Shown in pieces: positions 57,066-64,000 of a stretch of DNA of 64,000 bases (its first letter is position 1; each line of letters begins with the position of its first letter). The notes beneath the pieces are model-generated. The model had not been told where the DNA came from and made no database searches. It worked only from the letters and a program-made list of their open reading frames with translations. The stretch comes from Roseiarcus sp963835885. Its GTDB lineage: Bacteria > Pseudomonadota > Alphaproteobacteria > Rhizobiales > Beijerinckiaceae. The stretch spans positions 41,137 to 105,136 of the forward strand of contig CAWIHF010000019.1 of the NCBI GenBank assembly GCA_963835885.1, written 5' to 3'. Position numbers and translations under genes: made by a program.

Positions 57066-57839
57066 TCATGCGGCTTGGTCGAGCTTATAGGACCAAGTGT
57101 GGACGATGGGGTCTCGATTGAAGTGGTCCATGGCGGCCATGATGCGGTCCTTGAGTTCCTGTTTGGATGCGACACGGATGTGACGCAGCACCGAACGGGC
57201 GAGCTTGGAGAAGAAACCTTCTACGAGATTGAGCCAGGAGCCGTGCTTGGGGGTGAAGGTGAATTCGAAGCGACCGACAGGCTGGTCCGCGAGCCAAGCC
57301 TTGGTCTCCTTTGAGATGTGCGCGGAATGATTGTCGAGGATTAGCTTGATCGCCGTATGGGTCGGATAGGCGGCGTCGAGAAGCTTGAGGAATTCGATGA
57401 ATTCGCGGCTTCGGTGGCGATCCTTGACGAGGGCGTGGACCTGGCCGGTGAGCAGATCGATGCCCGCCAGCAAGCTGACCGTGCCGTGGCGCTTGTACTC
57501 GTGATCGCGCGCCAAGGTCGCATGTCTGCCGGGCTCGGGCGGCAGGTCCGGGGCCGTCGTGGCGATTGCCTGAATGCCAGGCTTCTCATCGTAGGAGACG
57601 ATCGCCACCGCATCGCTCGGCTTTTGTTTCGCGGCGGCCGCGGTCTCCTTGATAAGCTTCACCTCGCGATAGACGCACAGAACCTCCGCCATCCTCTGCT
57701 TGAACTCCGGGTCGCGGCGTTCCAGGTAATAGCGGACCTTGTGCGGCTTGATCTCCTGCTCATTGAGGATGTTGCACATCGTGCCCTGAGCCAGCTTGGC
57801 AAGGCAACCGATCCTATGCGCGGCCCATTTTCCCGACAT
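57066..57839 (-). pseudogene. IS630 transposase, N-terminally truncated
   Basis: 257 residues retaining the DDE domain: IVSYDEKPGIQAIA (Asp), LILDNHSAHIS (Asp), GSWLNLVEGFFSKLAR (Glu). The N-terminal HTH region of ~100 residues is missing, so transposition by this copy is doubtful. Homology starts at about CLAKLAQGTMCNIL. Confidence 0.85.
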
Positions 57840-58219
57840 GGCTTGTAGCCTGCTGGTATAATTCGGAAGCAGGGTTTGGACATGGCGGGACGGCGAGGCG
57901 ACAATTGGCATTGGCACGGCGGATTTGGCGGCGTTGCGCGCGATCGCCCGCCGAGAACGGACCGGCGGGCCGGCTCGACGAGGCGGAGCGCGGATTGTGC
58001 ATGGCTCGCCTACCGGGAAAACCCATCGTTTTTCCCGGTGGGCCAGCAATGGGCGCCGCTCGACGGTCCAGCCTGTGTGCGAGCGGGCGATGGCCTATGC
58101 CGATGTCGGCGCATCGACGATCGCCCGCGGCCCGCCATGTCCTCAAACCCTGCTTCCGAATCAAACCAGCAAGGCTACAAGCCATGTCGGGAAAAATGAT
58201 TCCGCGCATAGGATCGGTT
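57806..58219. repeat. Long near-perfect inverted repeat
   Basis: 57806-57889 and 58131-58219 are reverse complements with a few mismatches and small indels (AACCGATCCTATGCGCGG ... GACATGGCGGG), around a ~240-bp unrelated middle. It lies within the IS630 element. Confidence 0.85.
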
Positions 58220-58236
58220 TCAACAATTGATGAACT

Positions 58237-58560
58237 AGATCGCCGGGAGGCGACGATCACCGCCGAGGCGCAAGGCATTCCCCCGGATTGTCGAAATTCG
58301 TTCGTGGATTCCAGCGCCGCCTGGTACTCGTCCAGCGCCGGCCGAAGCCGCTCGAGCAGGCGTTCGCCCGCGGCGGTGGGCGCGACCGAGCGCGTCGTGC
58401 GCTCGCCTGCCGCAAGGCCAAGGACCTCGGATATCCCCACGATGTGGCTCACGACGCGGCGGGATAGGCCCAGCTGCTCGCCCGCCATGTGCGCGAAGCT
58501 CTTGGGCCAGGCAGAAGGGCGCTTGCTTTGCCAAGCTGGCTCCACGCTGTACATCCTCAA
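58237..58560 (-). pseudogene. LysR-type regulator fragment cut by IS630
   Basis: Only the HTH region remains: SFAHMAGEQLGLSRRVVSHI and ERTTRSVAPTAAGERLLERL then ALDEYQAALESTNEFR, after which the frame slips and the IS begins. The very N-terminus is also degenerate. The ligand-binding domain is not found on the far side of the IS, so the insertion was accompanied by loss. Confidence 0.65.
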
Positions 58561-58644
58561 TATTCGTTATAATGGAAAAGCCCATTCAGACTATTTCATC
58601 TTACTATAAGCTCCAGTCTGGTCCATGTTCGTCGCGCCTCGCTT

Positions 58645-60066
58645 CCAGCAATTCTAAAAGTCGGCCGTGGCGAGGGTCCTATTCGTTTTTTTGGGTTGTG
58701 AGGAGGTGGGGTGGGATTATGAAGGTGGCGAGGGCTTCGAGGAGATCGGACCAGGCGGGGAAGACCGCCAGGGTCGTCAGGGTTGCAAGATAAGCAAAGA
58801 AGCTCGTTCGCTTTTCCGCCGCCTCTCTAGCTTTTCGCCAGGGCGGTTCGAGAAGGTCGAGAACCGTATGCCAGGCGAAGGCGAGCAAGTTGAGCGCGGC
58901 GAGCGTCATGGCCAGATTGGTCTCGCCGTGCCCGAAATTGTGTTCAAGCTCGTAGCCGTTGTTTTTCAGGACGTTGAAGCCTTCGTTCTCGATCTTCCAC
59001 CTTGCGCGGCCGCAAGCGGCGATCTCGGCGACGTTGCTCTTGGCGACCGGCAGCGAGGTAACGAAGGCCGTCTTGTATGTGACTGCGCCCTTGGCGTTGA
59101 GGCTGTCGAAGCCGATCCAGTTGACCAGCACGGCGTCCTTGCCGTCGCGCAGCGGAACCTTCTCGACGAACCGGTAGCGATGCGTCTGGCGCGTCTTGCC
59201 TTTGCGGACTTGGACCTCATGACGCGCGAGTTCGGCTCCATCGATGAAGTCGTAGAGCGCCTTGTGCGAGGTCTCCTTGCAGGTGAAGATGAAATCGTCG
59301 CCGTTGTCCGCGAGCCTCTCGACCACGCTCTGGCAGGCGAACAGATCGTCGCCCAGATACACCGGTCGCAGGGGCTTCAGGCGCGCGCCGTGCTGCATGA
59401 GCCAGCGTTTGACCGCGTTGCGCTCGCAGTCCTGCTTCTCGGCGCCGTCCTGTTTGACGATGAACTCCGGCGCGAGCGGGACCACCTTGGAATGTCCCGG
59501 CGCGACAACCGTCGCGCACAGCATGGAATGATAGCTTTCGACCTTGCCGTTGCTGCGCTTGCGCGTCTGGCAATGCGGGCAGGCGATCCTCTGGCTGCAA
59601 AAATACTCGGTCCCGTCGAGGGCTACGAGCGCTCGACCGCCCAGCCGGCCGAAAGCCTCGCGCATCGCCGGTTCGAGCAGCAGACGCTCCGTGTCCTCGA
59701 AGCAGGGCGAAAGAAGAGCAGGATCCGCACCGTCGAGCATGTCCCTGATATAATTGTCCGAAGGGATCTTCTCGATGCCGAAAAGGGTTTGGCAGTTCGA
59801 CCGTCCCTGACCTTTCTCCAGCCTACGCTGAAAGGACAGAAAAGACGCGCTCTGCATGAAAAACATCGCGAAGGCCGACAGACCGAAATCCGCCATCGCA
59901 ATATTGCCGCTCCGCCCCTTGCGAGGGTCCGGAAACGCCTTACAAACCGCCTTCAGGCCAGACAAAAGCGACGCCAAGATCTCCATCCCCAGCGTGAATC
60001 ATGTTTCCGCTGATTTGGGAATCCCCCAGCGAAAAAATCCTCCCGACGCTCTTTTAGAATTGCTGG
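58645..60066 (-). mobile_element. DDE insertion element, complete
   Basis: 1422 bp bounded by the perfect 16-bp inverted repeat CCAGCAATTCTAAAAG (58645-58660 and 60051-60066). One intact transposase gene. No convincing target duplication at the flanks. Family assignment is uncertain (ISNCY or IS4-like). Confidence 0.8.
58679..59986 (-). CDS. Transposase (DDE_Tnp_1-like, ISNCY/IS4-type)
   Basis: 435 residues, uninterrupted. DALDGTEYF-like VALDGTEYFCSQRIACPHC (first Asp and a Cys pair), VYLGDDLFACQSV (second Asp) and RWKIENEGFNVLKNNGYELE (Glu). The zinc-like CPHC motif is unusual for IS4 and fits the ISNCY group as I recall it. Confidence 0.85.
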   Translation of the reverse strand: MEILASLLSGLKAVCKAFPDPRKGRSGNIAMADFGLSAFAMFFMQSASFLSFQRRLEKGQGRSNCQTLFGIEKIPSDNYIRDMLDGADPALLSPCFEDTERLLLEPAMREAFGRLGGRALVALDGTEYFCSQRIACPHCQTRKRSNGKVESYHSMLCATVVAPGHSKVVPLAPEFIVKQDGAEKQDCERNAVKRWLMQHGARLKPLRPVYLGDDLFACQSVVERLADNGDDFIFTCKETSHKALYDFIDGAELARHEVQVRKGKTRQTHRYRFVEKVPLRDGKDAVLVNWIGFDSLNAKGAVTYKTAFVTSLPVAKSNVAEIAACGRARWKIENEGFNVLKNNGYELEHNFGHGETNLAMTLAALNLLAFAWHTVLDLLEPPWRKAREAAEKRTSFFAYLATLTTLAVFPAWSDLLEALATFIIPPHLLTTQKNE

Positions 60067-60362
60067 TCATAATTCATGATTTTTGAACGGCGCGACGCCC
60101 GCTCAGGGCAGTAAGCCCCTATTTGGGGCTCGCACTGGAATGCCGGCTTTCGCCCACACTCTGGTTCTTCCCGAGGCGACCCCTGTAGGCCCGCTCTCCG
60201 CCCTGTGCGACCGTCTGCCGCGTTTGGATGAACGCGTCGGTCGGACGGAGATAATGTGTTCCGACATAGCGTCGAAGGTCCGGTATCCAGCAGTGCCGGC
60301 TGTTCGCGCACCACTGCTTGGGAGGCGAACCTCCGCCCGAGCCTGAAATTCAAAACTCAGGC

Positions 60363-61657
60363 TCAGGAGGCCGCCGCCGGCCCGTAGGAAGCCGGATCCA
60401 GACGAGCGGGCCTGCCCGCGAGCGACAGTTCGGTCTCTCTCGCCGGAGTGCGGGCGACGATCTCGCCGCGGCGGATGACGAAGAGCCGCGTCGCGCGCAA
60501 CCGTACGGCCTCGATCGGATCGGCCGCCTGCAGCAGCACCATGTCCGCGTTCGCTCCGACCGCGAGCCCGTAATCCTCGAGCCCGAGGATGCGCGCGGGA
60601 ATTTCCGTCACCGCGTCGAACGTCCAGCGGATCGCCTCGCGGCTCGTCATCGGCGCGCCGTGCACGGCCATGTGCGCGACATCCAGCATGTCGGCCCCGC
60701 CGAGGCTGTACCAGGGGTCCATCACGCAATCCTGCCCCAGCGCGACCGGGATGCCGAGCGCCCGCATTTCCGCGACCCTCGTCATGCCGCGGCGGCGCGG
60801 ATAGCTGTCGTGGCGCCCCTGCAGGGTCAAGTTGATCAGCGGGTTTGCGATCGCGTTGACGCCGGACTCGGCGATCAGCGGCAGGAGCTTCGACACATAG
60901 TAATTGTCCATCGAATGCATCGAGGTCAGATGCGATCCGGTCGCGCGTGAACCGAGGCCGAGCCGCTGGGCTTCGGCGGCAAGGGTTTCAACGTGGCGGG
61001 AAAGCGGGTCGTCGCTTTCGTCGCAATGCAGGTCGACCATCAGCCCGCGTCTTGCGGCAATCTCGCACAAGGCCCTCACAGACGCCGCGCCGTCCGCCAT
61101 CGTGCGTTCGAAATGCGGGATCCCCCCGACGACATCGACGCCGAGATCGAGCGCGCGCTCGAGATTTCTCGCCGCGTTCGGCGAGCGGAAATAGCCGTCC
61201 TGCGGGAAGGCGACCAGTTGCAGGTCGAGATACGGCCTAACCTTCTTCCTCACCTCGAGCAGCGCCTCGACCGCAAGCAGACGGTCATCGCAAACGTCGA
61301 CGTGGCTGCGCACGGCGAGAGGCCCTGCGACACCGCGAGATCGCAATAGCGGAGCGCCCGCTCAGCAACCGCTTCGTGCGTCAGTCGAGGCTTGAGTTCG
61401 CCCCAGAGCGCAATCCCCTCCAATAGCGTTCCGGAGACGTTGAGCCGGGGCAGGCTGAGCGACAGCGTCGCGTCCATATGGAAGTGGCAGTCGACGAATG
61501 GCGGGGACAGAAGATAGCCGCGCGCTTCGATGGTTCGCTTCGCTTGTGCGCCGATTTGCCGCTCGACGGCGGCGATTCGGCCAGCTGCGACGGCGACGTC
61601 CTGGCCCGTGCGTCCGTCGGGCAGCGTGGCGTTGCGGATGATCAGGTCGAAGTCCAT
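60363..61657 (-). CDS. Cytosine deaminase-like amidohydrolase, one frameshift
   Basis: Two frames meet near 61330; restoring one base gives 431 residues. The metal site is visible: FVDCHFHMD, RSHVDVCDD, LHCDESDD, GSHLTSMHSM and LGQDCVMDPW. The family deaminates cytosine, isoguanine or N-heterocycles. Start ATG at 61657 with MDFDLIIRNATLPDGR. Upstream on the same strand is psiE (22 bp), so they may be co-transcribed. Confidence 0.85.
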
Positions 61658-61678
61658 TGCGTGTCCTTTCGCTCGCGC

Positions 61679-62151
61679 TCAGTCGTCGCGAACGCCGCTT
61701 CGGCCCTCCTCGCCGTAGGAAGGGCTCGGATAGCGGTTCGATGTGAAGCGAATGACAAGAACGGCAAGCGCCAGAATGAGGGTTGAGCCGGCGAGAATCA
61801 GCACTCCGATGTCGGGGTTCCGCTGCTCCTGAACGAAGCCGATCATGTGGCGCGTGAGCGCGGTGATGCCGACGTAAAGAAGGAAGCGCACCGGCATGCG
61901 GTTCGTGCGGAAGTAGATGCCGACCATCGAACCGATTTCCAGATAAATGAAGAGAAGCAGCAGGTCCTCGATCGAGGGCCTGCCTTTTCGATCATTGCGT
62001 AGAAGGCCGCGCCGGCGGCCCAGACGGTGGCGCCGCCGATCGCGAAAAGGCCGAGAAGATGAAACCCGTCGGTCAGGAAGAGCCCGAACGGATCGAGGGC
62101 GGCCAGCACTCGCTTGTCGGCGGCCCTGGTGAGGATCTTCGGGGCGATCAT
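61679..62151 (-). CDS. PsiE-family membrane protein, one frameshift
   Basis: About 157 residues after adding one base near 61977. Hydrophobic segments and the PsiE core: SIEDLLLLFIYLEIGSMVGI, FRTNRMPVRFLLYVGITALTRH and VLILAGSTLILALAVLVIRF. PsiE-like proteins respond to phosphate starvation in E. coli, but their activity is unknown. Confidence 0.75.
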
Positions 62152-62274
62152 GCCGAGCTCTCCATTCCGCGCCTGACCGACTTCGGCTTCTTGCGACGAA
62201 TCGGGCCAAATCCTAGCGCGGCCGGCCTTGTCCGACAAAGGCGGCCGGACGCCCTGACCTCCATCTGCAAGCGT

Positions 62275-62873
62275 TCAGCCGCGCCTGCTCGCCGCCCAGT
62301 CCAGGCCCTGCTCCAGCCGATCGTTGCCCCAGAACACCTCACCGTCTTCCGTGACGAGGCAGGGCGCCCGATTACGCCGAGTTCAGCCGCGCGCGCGCAC
62401 TCCGCCTTCGGGAGCGCCTTGTTCGAGTCGCTTTCGGCCCGGCCGAGAACCTCTTGGGGATCGACGCCGATTTTCGCCAGCAAGGTCGCGATCGTCGCGC
62501 GGTCGGCGATCGGCAGGTCCTCGCCGAATTCCGCGGAATAGACCCGGCGCGAAAAATCCGCGCGGAGCTCGCTTTCGACCGCCAGGGCAGCCCGAGCGGC
62601 GAGCAGGCTGTTCTGCGGGAACGGCTCAGGGCGTCTCAGCGGGAGGCGCATCTCGTCGCAGATCCGCTGCATGTCACGCCACATGTAGCGGCCCTTGGCC
62701 GGGTAGATGTTAAAGGGTGAATCGCGCCACCCGTATTCGGCGAAGATCGGCCCGAGCAGGAAGGGCCGCCAGCCGAGCCTCACGCTCCGTGCTTCGGCCA
62801 GTCCGGCGACGCGCATCGCCGCCGGATAGGAATAGGTGCTGGCAAACTCATACCAGAATTCCGCTGTCGCCAT
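62275..62873 (-). CDS. 2-hydroxychromene-2-carboxylate isomerase-like (DsbA/GST-kappa fold), frameshifted
   Basis: One missing base near 62365 separates the main frame (MATAEFWYEFASTYSYPAAM ... ECARAAELGVIG) from the true end (APCLVTEDGEVFWGNDRLEQGLDWA...). Restored length 199 residues, the family norm. The Ser of FASTYSYPA replaces the CxxC of DsbA, as in HCCA isomerases. These act in naphthalene-type aromatic degradation but are widespread; the substrate here is unknown. Confidence 0.82.
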
Positions 62874-62941
62874 CGCGCTCTCCCCGATCCTCGGAGATTT
62901 GCACGGCGAAACGACCGGCGAAAGCCATAACGCATGCAAAA

Positions 62942-62970
62942 AGCCGCCCCGTCCGGGGGACGGAGCGGCT
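62942..62970 (-). terminator. Intrinsic terminator after a small exported-protein gene
   Basis: On the minus strand AGCCGCTCCGTC-CCCCG-GACGGGGCGGCT followed by TTTTT. 28 bp downstream of the stop of the gene at 62998-63258. Confidence 0.85.
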
Positions 62971-62997
62971 GAATTCGATCCGAAATCTCGTGCTGTA

Positions 62998-63258
62998 TCA
63001 GCTCTTCGGTGCTTCGGCGGGGGCGGCTGGGGCGGTCATGGGCTTGGCCGAACTGCGAGCCCGGTGGTGGGCCTGTCGTGCCTGGCGCCGATTGTGTCTC
63101 CGATGTGATCCCCTCGTCTTCATTGGCGCCTTTTCAGGCGCCATGCTGGACGCTGCCGGGGCGGCTGGCGCGGCCGACTGGTCGGTCTGGGCGATAGCGG
63201 CGAGAGGGGACAGGAGGAGGCCGGCACTGAGGCCGATGGCGGCAATCTTCTTGAACAT
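62998..63258 (-). CDS. Small exported Ala/Pro- and Arg/His-rich protein
   Basis: 86 residues: signal peptide MFKKIAAIGLSAGLLLSPLA with AIAQ cleavage, then low-complexity Ala/Pro and a basic His/Arg-rich segment (RGSHRRHNRRQARQAHHRAR). Such small periplasmic proteins are common in Hyphomicrobiales with no known role. Followed by a strong terminator. The His/Arg cluster could bind metal or acidic polymer. Confidence 0.7.
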   Translation of the reverse strand: MFKKIAAIGLSAGLLLSPLAAIAQTDQSAAPAAPAASSMAPEKAPMKTRGSHRRHNRRQARQAHHRARSSAKPMTAPAAPAEAPKS

Positions 63259-63433
63259 GGGGACTATTCTCCAAATCGAGTTTTTCGACCCGGTCTTGTT
63301 TGCACGGAGAGGAATGGACTATTGAACATGAATTGAGGATGAACGGTCCAAACTCTCCGAACGCGCCAATATTGAGACAACCGCCATTTGACGGGCCGCC
63401 GGACGCCCATCTAGTTAATTATGACGAGGCTCC

Positions 63434-64000
63434 TTGCCTTCGATAAATCAAACGCTTAGCATCGTCACAAAACAGTCTCGAAACGAAACCCGAAAACACC
63501 ATATCGGCTACGCGCGCGGCAGCACCCAGCAACAAGACCTGGCGCGTCAGACTAGGGCGCTCAAGTGCCTCGGTTGCGCCGCGATCTATTCCGAGAAGGC
63601 GTCGGGAAAGAGCATGGCCGGACGCCCGGAGCTCGCCCCGCGCTTGACGATCTCGACGCGGGCGACGAACTTGTGAGTGCCGAATGGGACAGGGCGACGC
63701 GCTCGATGTGAGACCGGCTTGCAGACCATAAAGGCCGTGATCGACGCCGAACCCGCAATCAAGGTGCTCGACCGCAGTAATATCGACCTCCCAACGCCCA
63801 TGGGCGGGGTTTCATGGCGATGATGTCGGCCATGGCTGAGGATGAACGCTTGCAGATGACCAAGCGCACCACGGAGGGCGACAGGTGGCGCGCGCGAAGG
63901 GCGTGAAGATGGGGCGTAAGCTGAAACTCACGCCCCACCAGATCAAGGGCGCGGCAGCGCCTCGCCAAGAGTGAACCGACGCGCGGCGTCGCCAAGAGCT
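63434..64000 (+). pseudogene. Serine resolvase/invertase remnant (runs off window)
   Basis: Begins with HHIGYARGSTQQQDLARQTR, the resolvase N-terminal motif with the catalytic Ser in the YARxST position, then AGRPELA, after which frames change: ALDDLDAGDELVSAEWDRATRS, then FMAMMSAMAEDERLQMTKRT and MGRKLKLTPHQIKG (HTH linker). At least three frameshifts. The end lies beyond base 64000. Confidence 0.7.

Larger units (their letters stand above)
57038..58234 (-). mobile_element. IS630-family element, rearranged
   Basis: 1197 bp. Ends GTTCATCGATTTC... and ...GAAACAATTGATGAAC form imperfect inverted repeats bordered by TA on both sides (57036-57037 and 58235-58236), as expected for IS630. The transposase lacks its N-terminal part; instead the right half holds an 85-90 bp inverted duplication. 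Confidence 0.75.

Overview
The window is about 66% G+C and reads as one contig from an alphaproteobacterium, most likely a Hyphomicrobiales member of the Beijerinckiaceae/Methylocystaceae type. This rests on codon use, the style of rpoA, rpsM, rplK and aroC, a lanthanide-type PQQ alcohol dehydrogenase and abundant IS1380 elements. The placement is inference; no rRNA or tRNA gene was recognised to anchor it.

Layout. 1-5.5 kb: a short-chain dehydrogenase (cut by the window edge), a long-chain acyl-CoA ligase, a methyltransferase, and a translationally coupled intradiol dioxygenase plus condensation-like acyltransferase. 5.6-10.6 kb: an AT-richer accessory island with a nuclease-like protein, a small membrane-protein pair, a frameshifted tyrosine recombinase and a HEPN-domain gene broken by one in-frame stop; degenerate copies of one repeat bracket its genes. 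11-18.5 kb: housekeeping genes (YbaK-type deacylase, DUF72, SleB hydrolase, alanine dehydrogenase, an amino-acid binding protein, xseB, ParA, DegP). 18.8-22.1 kb: a graveyard of a RAYT transposase, a group II intron and an IS1380 element. 22.5-27.7 kb: an unsecreted subtilase with an alpha/beta hydrolase, a catalytically dead DegP relative coupled to a LuxR-type HTH protein, and a VapBC-like toxin-antitoxin pair. 27.7-30.2 kb: rplQ-rpoA-rpsK-rpsM. 30.7-39.1 kb: parvulin, argJ, mutT, a cytochrome c, a decayed antitoxin, xerC, an epimerase and hrpB. 39.3-44 kb: the PQQ dehydrogenase locus, whose partner gene is split by an IS. 44.1-45.3 kb: rplA-rplK. 45.5-49.6 kb: a second accessory patch (Sll1717-like ATPase remnant, two DUF29 genes, GIY-YIG, HigBA). 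49.7-57 kb: a PEP-mutase-type lyase, an HbpS-like protein, an XRE regulator, a methyltransferase, typA, a hemolysin-III protein and aroC. 57-60 kb: IS630 and another DDE element. 60.3-64 kb: cytosine-deaminase-like amidohydrolase, PsiE, HCCA isomerase, a small exported protein and a resolvase remnant.

The clearest biological story is at 39.3-44 kb. A lanthanide-signature alcohol dehydrogenase is followed by a gene encoding a XoxJ-like periplasmic binding domain fused to a cytochrome c. That gene is interrupted by a 1611-bp IS1380 element with a CTAG target duplication; removing the element and one CTAG restores a 416-residue frame. A second striking feature is a palindromic extragenic repeat inserted in frame in hrpB.

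Caution: single-base frameshifts occur in many genes, including essential ones (rpoA, aroC), often in G/C runs. The assembly probably carries indel errors, so 'frameshifted' genes here are not automatically pseudogenes.
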